This document shows positions 34,307 through 42,974 of a stretch of 64,000 nt of DNA, one piece after another. Origin of the DNA: Bradyrhizobium sp. 1 (lineage in GTDB: Bacteria > Pseudomonadota > Alphaproteobacteria > Rhizobiales > Xanthobacteraceae); NCBI RefSeq assembly GCF_023073315.1, contig NZ_JADPJH010000034.1, positions 186,001-250,000 on the forward strand, read 5' to 3'. The position numbers and the translations under genes were made by a program. The number at the start of each line of letters is the position of its first letter. Position 1 is the first letter of the stretch. The notes under the pieces are model-generated. The model was given only the letters and a program-made list of their open reading frames with translations. It made no database searches and was not told where the DNA came from.

Positions 34307-36391
34307 TCAGGCTGCCTTCCGTTCCATGACGATGCTGCCCGCACCGTCGATATGCGCATCAAAACTGTTGGAGACGAAGGTCGAGGTCTCGTCCTCGGCG
34401 ATCACCGCCGGGCCCGCGATAGTCGCGCCCGGCGCCATGTGCTCGCGGCGATAGAGCGGGATCTCGATCACCTCGCCCGCCCGGCCGTCGAAGAATTTGC
34501 GGCTGCCGGAGGCCTTGGCCGCGGGTTTGCGCGTCACCGCGGCAACAACAGATGGATTACGCGCCTCCGTCGTAGCGAGCACCGACCAGCTCAACACCTC
34601 GATCGCCGCGCCCGGGATCGCGCGCTCGAACAGGGCGGAATAGTCCGCCTCGAATTTTTGGCGCAGGCCGGCGAGATCGGCCGATGTCAGCGGCCGGTTC
34701 GGCAACTCGACCGTGATCTCGTGACCCTGGCCGACATAGCGCATGAAGGCCGCGCGGCGTTCGCGCACCGGCGCACCGGCGGCGCCAGGCTCGACCAGCG
34801 CGCGCGCTTCGGTCGCCATCTCCTGCAAGAGGCCGGAGACCGCTTCGGTGTCGAAATCGTCGAGCCGAACGTGACGGCTGCGCACCAGCTCATAGGCGAT
34901 GGGCGCGGCAAGGAATCCGACCGCCGAGCCGACGCCGGCATTCGAGGGCACGATCACCCGGGAGACGCCGATCTTCTCGGCAACGCGTGCCGCATGCAGC
35001 GGCGCGGCGCCGCCGAAGGCAATCAGCGTGTGCTGGCCGACGATCTCGCCGCGCTCGACCGCATGCACGCGTGCCGCGCTCGCCATGTTCTCGCAGACGA
35101 CTTCGTGCACGGCATAGGCCGCGGTTTCCGCCGACAGACCCAGCGGTTCGCCGACGGCGCGCAGCAGCGCCTGTTTCGACAGCTCCGCGTCGAGCTTGAT
35201 CGTACCGCCCGCAAAGGCGTCGGGATCAATCATGCCGAGCGCGACGTCCGCATCCGTCACCGCCGGACGCTGGCCGCCGCGGCCGTAGCAGGCGGGCCCG
35301 GGCTCGGAGGACGCGCTCTCGGGACCGACGGTGACGCGCTTCATCGCGTCGACATGCGCGATCGAGCCGCCACCGGCGCCGATCTCGACCATCTCGATCA
35401 CGGGGATCCGCACCGGCAGGCCGGAGCCTTTCAGGAAGCGCGCGGCGCGATCGACCTCGAACACCCGCGAAGTCTCGGGCTGATAGTTTTCGATCAGGCA
35501 GATTTTTGCAGTGGTGCCACCCATGTCGAAGGACAGCACCTTGCTCTCACCGAGCCTCGCTGCGATCTGAGCCGAAAAGATCGCGCCGCCGGCAGGGCCG
35601 GACTCGACGAGCCGAACCGGAAACCGCCGCGCCGTCTCGATCGAGGTGACGCCGCCGCCGGAGGTCACGAGATAAATGGCGCCGCGGTACTGCTCGACCT
35701 GCAAGGCATCAGACATGCGGGCGAGATAGCCGTCGATCAGGGGTTGCACATAAGCGTTCGCAACCGCGGTGGAAGTACGCTCGTATTCGCGGATCTCAGG
35801 ACACACGGCCGATGACACCGTCAGCGAAATGCCCGGCATCTCTTCGGCGAGGATCGCAGCCGCGCGGCGCTCGTGGTCGGGATTGGCGTAGGAATGCAGG
35901 AAGGCGATCGCGACGCTCTCGACACCCAGTTCACGCAATTTCGGCGCGAGTGCGCGCACTGACGCTTCGTCCAGCGGGAGGCGGACGGCGCCATGGGCGT
36001 CGATGCGCTCGGGCACGGTGAAGCGGAGATTGCGCGGCGCCAGCGGCTTCGGCTTGTCGATGGTGAGATCGTACTGGTCATAACGGCTCTCGGTGCCGAT
36101 ATCGAGCACGTCGCGAAAGCCCTCGGTCGCAATCAGCGCCGTCTTGGCGCCGCGCCGCTCGATGATGGCGTTGGTCGCGAGCGTCGTGCCGTGAATGAAG
36201 ACGTCGATGTCGCTGATATGCGCCTGCGCGTCCGTGAGAATGAGACGCATCCCGTCCAGCACCGCCTGCTCCGGCCGCTGCGGCGTCGTCAGCACCTTGC
36301 GCGTCTTGCGCACCTCGCCCACGTCCAGCACGATGTCGGTGAACGTGCCGCCGATATCAACGGCAAGCCGCACTTCGGCTCCCTCAAGCAT
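34307..36391 (-). CDS. Hydantoinase A / oxoprolinase family protein
   Basis: A 694-residue protein. The N-terminal ATP-grasp-like actin-fold motif VRLAVDIGGTFTDIVL is followed by FIHGTTLATNAIIERRGAK and later by SFDMGGTTAKICLIEN and GAGGGSIAHVD. This is the HyuA subunit, which phosphorylates the ring oxygen before hydrolysis. The start at 36391 follows GGAG; the frame upstream to 36496 lacks family sequence. It is the first gene of a two-gene operon with hyuB. The pair is far (19 kb) from the hydantoin-type operon at 55-64 kb. Confidence 0.88.
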   Translation of the reverse strand: MLEGAEVRLAVDIGGTFTDIVLDVGEVRKTRKVLTTPQRPEQAVLDGMRLILTDAQAHISDIDVFIHGTTLATNAIIERRGAKTALIATEGFRDVLDIGTESRYDQYDLTIDKPKPLAPRNLRFTVPERIDAHGAVRLPLDEASVRALAPKLRELGVESVAIAFLHSYANPDHERRAAAILAEEMPGISLTVSSAVCPEIREYERTSTAVANAYVQPLIDGYLARMSDALQVEQYRGAIYLVTSGGGVTSIETARRFPVRLVESGPAGGAIFSAQIAARLGESKVLSFDMGGTTAKICLIENYQPETSRVFEVDRAARFLKGSGLPVRIPVIEMVEIGAGGGSIAHVDAMKRVTVGPESASSEPGPACYGRGGQRPAVTDADVALGMIDPDAFAGGTIKLDAELSKQALLRAVGEPLGLSAETAAYAVHEVVCENMASAARVHAVERGEIVGQHTLIAFGGAAPLHAARVAEKIGVSRVIVPSNAGVGSAVGFLAAPIAYELVRSRHVRLDDFDTEAVSGLLQEMATEARALVEPGAAGAPVRERRAAFMRYVGQGHEITVELPNRPLTSADLAGLRQKFEADYSALFERAIPGAAIEVLSWSVLATTEARNPSVVAAVTRKPAAKASGSRKFFDGRAGEVIEIPLYRREHMAPGATIAGPAVIAEDETSTFVSNSFDAHIDGAGSIVMERKAA

Positions 36392-36531
36392 TCCAAAACT
36401 CTCCGTGCTGATCGTCAAACTGGGGTCGAAGCCGCAGCAATTTTCATACCAGCGACGGCACAAATGGTGAAGCCGTCCGCCCGCTTTGCGTGGCACCTAT
36501 GCGATAGGAGAGTGCTCGACAAGCCCGCCGA

Positions 36532-37353
36532 TCAGAGCAGGAATGCCAGCGCCGCTTCGCAGCGCTCCTCGACCTTGAGCGTCAGGAGATCGTCGGCACG
36601 GGTCCGTCCGAGATTGACCGCGGCGATCGGGATCTGCCGGTTCGCGGCGGCCTGGACGAAGCGGAATCCGGAATAGACCATCAGCGACGAGCCGACGATC
36701 AGCATCGCATCGGCCTGCGCGAGATGATCCTGCGCGGTGGCGACGATGTCACGCGGCACGTTCTCGCCGAAGAACACCACGTCGGGCTTGAGGATGCCGC
36801 CGCAGGCTTCGCAAGGAGGCACCTTGAACGACGAAAAATCCGCGTGCTCGATATCGGCGTCGCCATCAGGCGCATCGGCGGCATCGAGCGTCAGCCATTC
36901 CGCATTGGCGCGGCCGAGACGATCCTGGAATTCGCTCCGCGGCGTCTTCGCCCCGCAGCCCATGCAGCGGACGAGGTCGAGCCGGCCATGCAAGTCGATC
37001 ACCTGCCGGTGGCCGGCGGATTGATGCAGCCGGTCGACATTCTGGGTCAGCAGCATCTCGCAGCGCCCGCCCGCCTCGAGCCTGGCGAGCGCATGATGCG
37101 CATCGTTCGGCCGCGCCTGGCCGAACCGCCGCCAGCCGATCAGGCTGCGCGCCCAATAGCGCTGGCGCGTGTGCTCCTCCGACATGAAGGCCTGGAAATT
37201 GACCGGCTGGGTCCGCTTCCAATTGCCGTGGCTGTCGCGGTAATCGGGAATGCCCGAATTGGTGCTGCAACCGGCACCGGTCAGCACGAACAGACGCTCA
37301 TGCCGGCCGACGAAATCCTCAAGCGATCGATTTGCCAACGGAGTATTTGTCAT
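36532..37353 (-). CDS. NAD-dependent protein deacylase, sirtuin (Sir2) family
   Basis: A 273-residue sirtuin: LTGAGCSTNSGIPDYRD (NAD loop), TQNVDRLHQSAG, catalytic histidine in VIDLHGRL, zinc ligands CMGC and CEAC, then KPDVVFFGE and GSSLMVYSGFRF. All catalytic and zinc residues are present. The motif GIPDYRD and the sequence around the zinc region suggest a class II-like (SIRT4-type) sirtuin. It removes acyl groups from lysines with NAD as cosubstrate in the cytoplasm. No obvious ribosome site is seen. It is transcribed alone, or at the end of a transcript from the LuxR-type gene. Confidence 0.92.
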   Translation of the reverse strand: MTNTPLANRSLEDFVGRHERLFVLTGAGCSTNSGIPDYRDSHGNWKRTQPVNFQAFMSEEHTRQRYWARSLIGWRRFGQARPNDAHHALARLEAGGRCEMLLTQNVDRLHQSAGHRQVIDLHGRLDLVRCMGCGAKTPRSEFQDRLGRANAEWLTLDAADAPDGDADIEHADFSSFKVPPCEACGGILKPDVVFFGENVPRDIVATAQDHLAQADAMLIVGSSLMVYSGFRFVQAAANRQIPIAAVNLGRTRADDLLTLKVEERCEAALAFLL

Positions 37354-37390
37354 GGCGCAGATGTAGGTCGCGCCGGCCGGTTTTGCCAGA

Positions 37391-38530
37391 TCACTCCCGC
37401 GGCGGCAGCTCGAAGCCGGCGATCAGCTTCACCAGTTCGCTCTGGCGCGCGGTGCCGGTCTTGCGGAAAACGTTGTGGAGGTGGGTCTTGACGGTGGCCT
37501 GCGTCAGCCCGAGCAGGTCGGCCAGGGCCTTCACGCCGCTCACCTTCATGACGGCATCGATCACGCGGATTTCGCTCGCCGTGAGCTTGTAGAGCTTTGC
37601 GAGAGCCTCCAGCGGCGGCGGGCTCGCCGGCGAGATCTTGCCGACGAAAACCGCGGCCATCGCGGAATGCAGCGTGCCAGTGCGCTGCCGGTCGCCGGAG
37701 GTCAGCGGCAGCACATTGGCAAACCAGCGGCCGGGCTGTGCTGCCGAGAGCGGAATCGGGCCGCCACCGTTACTCGTGGCGTTGCCGTTCTCGGCCGCCG
37801 CGAGCGCGTCGCGCAGGGCCCGCTGCGCTTCGGGCGAGGCCGCGGCCAACGCGCCGTTTCGTTCGGTCAGCAGCGAGGCCGCGTCCAGCATGGCGCGTCC
37901 GGGCGCATTGGTGAAGACCAGGCGCCCGCCCGGCCCGACCAGGAAGACGGCGGCCGTGACGTTGTCGAGCGCCTGGGTCAGCACCGCCTGCGCCGTCTTG
38001 CTCTGATCGAACAGCCGTCCGATCGAGACGGCGCGCTGGAAATGCGGAACGATCAGCGCAAACCTGCGGCGGGCATCGGCGTCGACGAGGCCGTCCTTCT
38101 CGTGCATCCGGACGCTGACGCTCGATGAATTGGTGGCCCCCTTCTCCAGATTCGACCCGAGCGCATCGACCATGCCCTGCGGCTTCATCCACTCTTCATA
38201 GAAGCGCGTCTCCGCCATCTCTTCGAAGGGGACGAAGTCGGTGGATGCATAGACGAGACCGACCTCGCAGAAAGTCGCCGCTGGAAAGCACGGATTCAAG
38301 GCGAGATATTTTTCGAGATAGAGCTTGGTATAGTCCGGCTCTTCATTGAAGAGGTGCAGCACCGCGGTTTGCGCGGTGGCCGCGTCGTGCCAGAACAGGA
38401 CCCCGGAGGAGCCGCCGACGAATACGCAGGCCTGCTCCAGGGCGCGTGGCCACAGGGTAGGATCGAGCGCGGCGTCGTAAACGAGACCGATCAGTTCTGA
38501 CAGCAGAGCAGCTTCAGACGTCACGGCCAA
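37391..38530 (-). CDS. LuxR-type helix-turn-helix regulator
   Basis: A 379-residue protein. The C-terminal LuxR-type HTH is LAKLYKLTASEIRVIDAVMK through LADLLGLTQATVKTHLHNVF. The N-terminal part, with LDPTLWPRALEQACVFVGG and a PAS-like segment (DNVTAAVFLVGPGGRLVFTN), is not a known autoinducer or receiver domain. The frame starts with TTG at 38530; a GTG at 38524 is an alternative. A tiny ATG frame (eight residues) overlaps the start. It probably controls genes elsewhere; its signal is unknown. Confidence 0.82.
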   Translation of the reverse strand: MAVTSEAALLSELIGLVYDAALDPTLWPRALEQACVFVGGSSGVLFWHDAATAQTAVLHLFNEEPDYTKLYLEKYLALNPCFPAATFCEVGLVYASTDFVPFEEMAETRFYEEWMKPQGMVDALGSNLEKGATNSSSVSVRMHEKDGLVDADARRRFALIVPHFQRAVSIGRLFDQSKTAQAVLTQALDNVTAAVFLVGPGGRLVFTNAPGRAMLDAASLLTERNGALAAASPEAQRALRDALAAAENGNATSNGGGPIPLSAAQPGRWFANVLPLTSGDRQRTGTLHSAMAAVFVGKISPASPPPLEALAKLYKLTASEIRVIDAVMKVSGVKALADLLGLTQATVKTHLHNVFRKTGTARQSELVKLIAGFELPPRE

Positions 38531-38646
38531 TTTCCATCATTCCAAAAACATGCAAGGCACTGACACCTTCAGTAACAAACTACCACAGGGTTCACGACGA
38601 CTGCAAAACTTCAAGCCGCGCCTCGACCCCGCTCGACGATGGCCGG

Positions 38647-39273
38647 CTATTTCGCAGGCACGCCCGGCTTCGCCGGCGCGGGCTGCTTCTGCGAGACGAC
38701 GGCCTTGTCGGGCGGAGCTGGCGCTGCCGGAGCGGCCTGACCGACCGACAACGACACGCCGAACACGCGCCATTGTCCCTCGACCGGTGCGAACAACAGC
38801 TCGAAATTCACCTGCGAGGGCACCGACGGAAAAAATCCTGCCATGTGCAGCAATCCGTTCGGCTCGATCTGCGGCAACAACGACAATTGCGGATCGATGA
38901 CGGAGACGCCCGAGAGATCGAGCTTGTCGCCGCGCTGCTTGGCAAAGATTTCCGCGAGCTTTGCCGCGGTGTTGACCTGGAAGCCGGGCGCGCCGAGGTC
39001 GCGCAGCACGGTGTAGTTCCCGGTCCTGTTGGCATGGTCGAGCGCGAGCAGCGTGGAGCGTATCAGCATCAGCACGCCGTTGCGATCGATGTTGGCGGGC
39101 TTGGGCGCGGCCTGCTGTTGCGGCGGCGCCTGATGCGGCTGCGGCGGCGTCTGCTGCGCAGACGTCGTGACGGCCCCCAGGATCAGGAGCCCCACCGCCG
39201 CACTCAACCAACGCAATGGCTTCGCGAACGGGTTCTGTCTCTCACCGGATCGATATGCTTCCGCGGGTGCCAT
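38647..39273 (-). CDS. Proline-rich exported protein of unknown function
   Basis: A 208-residue protein. A basic stretch and a helix (LRWLSAAVGLLILGAVTTSA) form an export signal or anchor. A Gln/Pro-rich linker follows, then a 120-residue domain (NGVLMLIRSTLLALDHANRT to VEGQWRVFGVSLSV) that may be an NTF2-like fold, ending in an Ala/Pro-rich tail. I do not recognise a function. The ATG at 39273 is preferred to the TTG two codons upstream. It is divergent from the trimeric autotransporter and shares its regulatory region. Confidence 0.7.
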   Translation of the reverse strand: MAPAEAYRSGERQNPFAKPLRWLSAAVGLLILGAVTTSAQQTPPQPHQAPPQQQAAPKPANIDRNGVLMLIRSTLLALDHANRTGNYTVLRDLGAPGFQVNTAAKLAEIFAKQRGDKLDLSGVSVIDPQLSLLPQIEPNGLLHMAGFFPSVPSQVNFELLFAPVEGQWRVFGVSLSVGQAAPAAPAPPDKAVVSQKQPAPAKPGVPAK

Positions 39274-39279
39274 ATCCAA

Positions 39280-39558
39280 AGACCGTGGAGCGAGATTGAC
39301 TGCCGCACATCAACCGTTCGGTTGAGGCCAATGCGTTCCCCGCTTCCGTCGGCTGCTTTTCGCCGGGCTGTTGCCCAGATGCATCCTGGAACGCCGGCGC
39401 CGGTTCCCCGGCTGGACAAAGTTGGCAGCAAATCTGCAACACACCGCAATAAACCAATTGTGGCCTGGCGGCATTGATCCACCTTCAACCCAACGGTTGA
39501 TGCGCCCTCATCGCGCTTTCCGCACCATGCGCGGAATAACAAATGGGGCGTTCGAACG
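39280..39558. promoter_or_regulatory. Divergent control region with two matching palindromes
   Basis: The 279-base gap between the exported protein and the trimeric autotransporter contains CAACCG-TT-CGGTTG at 39311-39324 and CAACCC-AA-CGGTTG at 39486-39499. The two differ in only one arm base and in the centre, and are about 175 bases apart. One is near each gene. They could be binding sites for one dimeric regulator, possibly with looping; this is inference. Confidence 0.5.
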
Positions 39559-40617
39559 ATGTCATTCAGGTTGCTGCGCGGACCAGACGATTCACATCAT
39601 CGCAATCCCGGGAAGGCGCGTCGCACGAACGTCATCCGCCGCCTGATATCGGCAGGTTTCGTCCTCGCCGCCGCCGCGATCCCGTTGCTGGTATCCGAAG
39701 AAGCTGCGGCCGCCGACTACGCCGCAGGTGGCGGCGTAAACAACGCCCCCTCGGGTAGCGCGACAGCAGTGGGAAGCCAAGCCAACACGACCGGCTCCGC
39801 CGCATCAGCCTTCGGCGAACTAGCGACTGCGAACGGAGATGCCGCCACGGCGGTCGGTCAGGCCGCCACGGCAACCGGCGTCATCGCAACGGCGATCGGC
39901 GCCAACACGGTCGCCACTGGAATCTCCGCAACGGCGCTCGGTAACGCGGCCACCGCGATCGGCGGCAGCGCGACCGCTGTCGGCTCCGCCAGCAACGCAA
40001 CCGGCCAACAGGCAACCGCAACAGGCTTTTTCAGCACAGCAACCGGCGACAACGCAACGGCGACGGGATATCGGAGCCAGGCGATCGGGCTCAATGCAAC
40101 GGCCACGGGCGCCAACAGCATTGCCAACGGCGCGACTGCAAGTGCCTTTGGCGCCGGCGCGCAGGCACTGGGAGCAAACTCGGTGGCGATCGGCGCGAAT
40201 TCGGTGGCGAGCGCTGCCAACACGGTATCGTTTGGCGCCGCCGGCAGCGAGCGGCGGCTGACCAACGTCGCCGCTGGCATCAACCCGACCGACGCCGTCA
40301 ACATGAGCCAGTTGAGCGGGATGTCTTCGGGCTTCCAGTCGCAGCTCTCCGGGCTGCAGTCGCAGATCTGGGACAACCGCACCGAGGCGCGGCGCGGCAT
40401 CGCGGCGGCAGTCGCCACCGCAAGCGCACCGATGCCGTCGGCGCCCGGCAAGACCACCTGGCAGATGCGCGGTTCCGTCTATCACGGCGAAGGCGGCTTT
40501 GGTTTCGGCTTCGCCCATCGCCTCAACACCGCCATGCCGCTGAGCGTGGTCGGCGGCTATGGCAATGGTGGCGGCACCGAGCACACCGGCTATGTCGGCA
40601 TCGGCGGCGAGTTCTAG
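39559..40617 (+). CDS. Miniature trimeric autotransporter adhesin (YadA-like)
   Basis: A 352-residue protein with all domains of a trimeric autotransporter. A long-leader signal peptide ends near residue 52. The head consists of about ten YadA-type repeats (ATAVG, ATATG, ATAIG units, residues 60-220). The neck is ERRLTNVAAGINPTDAVNMS, a short coiled-coil stalk follows (SGFQSQLSGLQSQIW), and a four-strand anchor runs from RRGIAAAV to the final GGEF. The C-terminal phenylalanine is the outer-membrane insertion signal. It would be surface-displayed and could bind surfaces or partners. It is small for the family. Confidence 0.9.
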   Translation: MSFRLLRGPDDSHHRNPGKARRTNVIRRLISAGFVLAAAAIPLLVSEEAAAADYAAGGGVNNAPSGSATAVGSQANTTGSAASAFGELATANGDAATAVGQAATATGVIATAIGANTVATGISATALGNAATAIGGSATAVGSASNATGQQATATGFFSTATGDNATATGYRSQAIGLNATATGANSIANGATASAFGAGAQALGANSVAIGANSVASAANTVSFGAAGSERRLTNVAAGINPTDAVNMSQLSGMSSGFQSQLSGLQSQIWDNRTEARRGIAAAVATASAPMPSAPGKTTWQMRGSVYHGEGGFGFGFAHRLNTAMPLSVVGGYGNGGGTEHTGYVGIGGEF

Positions 40618-41450
40618 CTCGCCCAGTTGTCGCGGAATTCGGGGAACAAGGTCAGACCGCCGCAGGCATAAATGGTCTGGCCGGTGATATAGCTCGCATC
40701 ATCCGAGGCGAGGAAGGCGAACACGGCAGCGATCTCCTCCGGCGTGCCGACGCGTCCCAATGGAATGTGGCTGGTGACGACGCCGCGCTTTTCCGGATCG
40801 CCGGTCCAGGCTGCGTTGATCGGCGTGTCGATCGCGCCGGGACCGACCGCGTTGACGCGAATGCCGCGACCGGCGAATTCGAGCGCCAGCGTGCGTGTCA
40901 GATTGGCCATGCCGCCCTTGCTGATCGAATAAGCGAGATAGCCCGGCTTCGGAATGATCTGGTGGACGCTCGAGCAATTGATGATGCTGCCGCCAGCCCC
41001 GCGCGCGACGAAATGCGCGAGCGCCTTTTGCGCGCAGAACACGGCGCCGTTGAGATTGACGTCGATGATGCGGCGGTAGGTTTCGATATCGAGATCTTCG
41101 CTCGGCGACTCCCGCTGGAAGCCGGCATTGTTGACGAGACAGTCGAGGCGCTTCCAGCGCGCCAAAATCGTCTCGAACATCGCGGCGATCTCCTGCTCGT
41201 TGCCGACGTCAGCCTTGACGATCACATGGTCGAGCTTGCCGTGACCGCGATCGCCGGATCCCGTCCGCACGAGCGCGAGCGTCTCCTCCGCTCCCTCAGG
41301 AAGACCGAAATAATTGATGGCGACGGTCGCGCCTTCCTGGGCGAGCCGGATGGCGACGGCGCGGCCGATGCCTTGCGAGGCGCCGGTCACCAGCGCGTAT
41401 TGGCCGACGAGGCGCGAGGGAAACGGGGTCGAGCGATCGGTCTGCGGCAT
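40614..41450 (-). CDS. SDR-family oxidoreductase (glucose 1-dehydrogenase-like)
   Basis: A 278-residue SDR with LVTGASQGIGRAVAIRLAQE, NNAG, INCSSVHQIIPKPGYLAYSI (catalytic serine and Y-x3-K in YSISK), and NAVGPGAIDTPINAAW. It ends SYITGQTIYACGGL, the usual cofactor/oligomer end. Its closest known relatives by pattern are glucose 1-dehydrogenases and 3-ketoacyl reductases. The start at 41450 follows GGAGAG. Its stop codon overlaps that of the convergent autotransporter gene (CTAG). The substrate is unknown. Confidence 0.87.
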   Translation of the reverse strand: MPQTDRSTPFPSRLVGQYALVTGASQGIGRAVAIRLAQEGATVAINYFGLPEGAEETLALVRTGSGDRGHGKLDHVIVKADVGNEQEIAAMFETILARWKRLDCLVNNAGFQRESPSEDLDIETYRRIIDVNLNGAVFCAQKALAHFVARGAGGSIINCSSVHQIIPKPGYLAYSISKGGMANLTRTLALEFAGRGIRVNAVGPGAIDTPINAAWTGDPEKRGVVTSHIPLGRVGTPEEIAAVFAFLASDDASYITGQTIYACGGLTLFPEFRDNWAS

Positions 41451-41522
41451 GGGTTCTCTCCGGAATGCCTGAACATCGATGGAAGCGCTGTTTAGTTCCA
41501 TGCCTTAACGCATCGCTGGGAT

Positions 41523-42842
41523 TCATTCCGTGCGCTGCGCGAGAGGCGAGTTCAGAATCTGATACAGGATGATGGCGCCGAAGGTCCCCGTGCCTATCCC
41601 GCCGATCGTGAACGCGCCGAATTTGAGCGTGAGATCGCCCGCGCCGGCGGTCAGCGCCACGGCGACGGTGATCAGGTTTGCAGGGTTGGCGAAGTCGACC
41701 TTGTTCTCGACCCAGATCCGGCCCGCCATCGCGGCGATCAATCCGAACAGCACGATCGAGAGACCGCCGATGACGGGACCCGGGATCGACAGGATCAGCG
41801 CGCCGAATTTCGGCGAGAAGCCGAGCAGGATCGACACCGTGGCGGCGAAGGCAAACAGCAGGGTCGAATAGACCTTCGTCGCCGCCATGACGCCGATGTT
41901 CTCGGCATAGGTCGTGACACCAGTGCCGCCGCCGCAGGCCGCGACGATCGTCGCGAGGCTGTCGGCGAACAGGGCCCGGCCGAGATAGGCATCGAGGCTT
42001 CGGCCCGTCATGGCGCCGACGGCCTTGATGTGACCGAGGTTCTCGGCGACGAGAATGACCGCAACCGGCGCAATCAGAAAGATTGCATCGGCCTGGAAGG
42101 TCGGCGTGGTGAAGCTCGGCATGCCTAGCCACGGCGCGGACGAGAGTTGCGCGAAGTCGACCGGCTTTCCGAAGCCGAGGCCGTTGGCGAACAGCAAATA
42201 CAAAAGATATCCGCCGATCGCGCCGAGGATGATCGGCAGGCGGCGCCACAGGCCCGGCGCTGCAACGGCAACCACGCCGATGATCAGGACGGTCGCGAGC
42301 CCGATCCAGGTGTCGAATGCGTTGGCACTCACCGCCTTGACCGCAACGGGCGCAAGGTTGAGGCCGATCGCGGCGACCACGGCGCCGGTGACGGCTGGCG
42401 GCAGCAGCCTCTCGATCCAGCCAACCCCCGACCACATCACGATCAGCGCGATCACGCCGTACAACACCCCGGCTCCGACGATGCCGCCGAGCGCAACAGA
42501 GAGATTCGGGTTCGGCCCATGCCCGGCATAGCCGGTGGCAGCTAGGACGACGGCGATGAAGGCGAAGCTTGAGCCGAGATAGCTCGGCACGCGCCCCGCG
42601 ACGATGACGAAGAAGATCAGCGTGCCGATGCCGGAGAACAGGACCGCAACATTGGGATCGAACCCCATCAGCAGCGGCGCGATGATCGTCGAGCCCGACA
42701 TCGCGACGCAATGCTGGAGACCGGAGACGATCGTCTGCCCCCATGACAGCCGCTCCTCGGGCATGATCACGCCGGAAGTCTTCAGTTTCCAATGCGGAAA
42801 ATAGCTTTGCGATTGCTCGTCCGAGCCTGTTGCGATCGTCAT
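41523..42842 (-). CDS. Nucleobase:cation symporter-2 family permease (uracil/xanthine type)
   Basis: A 439-residue, 14-helix NCS2 protein: LQHCVAMSGSTIIAPLLMGF near the N-terminus, then FLIAPVAVILVAENLGHIKA, with the conserved glutamate, and ACGGGTGVTTYAENIGVMAA, which is the family substrate motif. It imports a nucleobase with a cation. The alanine-rich loop sequence resembles uracil permeases (UraA/RutG) more than xanthine ones, but the ligand cannot be fixed. GGGGGGAAC lies before the ATG. It is divergent from dctA. Confidence 0.88.
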   Translation of the reverse strand: MTIATGSDEQSQSYFPHWKLKTSGVIMPEERLSWGQTIVSGLQHCVAMSGSTIIAPLLMGFDPNVAVLFSGIGTLIFFVIVAGRVPSYLGSSFAFIAVVLAATGYAGHGPNPNLSVALGGIVGAGVLYGVIALIVMWSGVGWIERLLPPAVTGAVVAAIGLNLAPVAVKAVSANAFDTWIGLATVLIIGVVAVAAPGLWRRLPIILGAIGGYLLYLLFANGLGFGKPVDFAQLSSAPWLGMPSFTTPTFQADAIFLIAPVAVILVAENLGHIKAVGAMTGRSLDAYLGRALFADSLATIVAACGGGTGVTTYAENIGVMAATKVYSTLLFAFAATVSILLGFSPKFGALILSIPGPVIGGLSIVLFGLIAAMAGRIWVENKVDFANPANLITVAVALTAGAGDLTLKFGAFTIGGIGTGTFGAIILYQILNSPLAQRTE

Positions 42843-42923
42843 GTTCCCCCCGTTGCGGTGCAGCGATTGATCTTCGTGCGATCCGACAAAAATGTGATTG
42901 TCGCTTCTGCGGCGACCATCACA

Positions 42924-42938
42924 TGATGCAAATCATCA
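42924..42938. promoter_or_regulatory. Palindromic operator candidate between the permease and dctA
   Basis: TGATG-N5-CATCA in the 132-base gap between the divergent NCS2 permease and dctA genes. It lies 36 bases before the dctA start. Symmetry and position suggest a dimeric regulator site; the regulator is unknown. No sigma-54 promoter was seen. Confidence 0.35.
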
Positions 42939-42974
42939 AAGCTTGCAAAATCAATACGTTCCGGGGCACACAGT

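Noticed and set aside
32892..34454. A 520-codon plus-strand frame opposite hyuB
   Set aside because: Arg/Asp/Ala-rich composition without motifs; hyuB is clearly the coding frame.
32646..36391. hyuA-hyuB as part of the hydantoin-type operon at 55-64 kb
   Set aside because: They are separated by about 19 kb with unrelated genes and regulators between. A functional link is possible but not supported by the layout.
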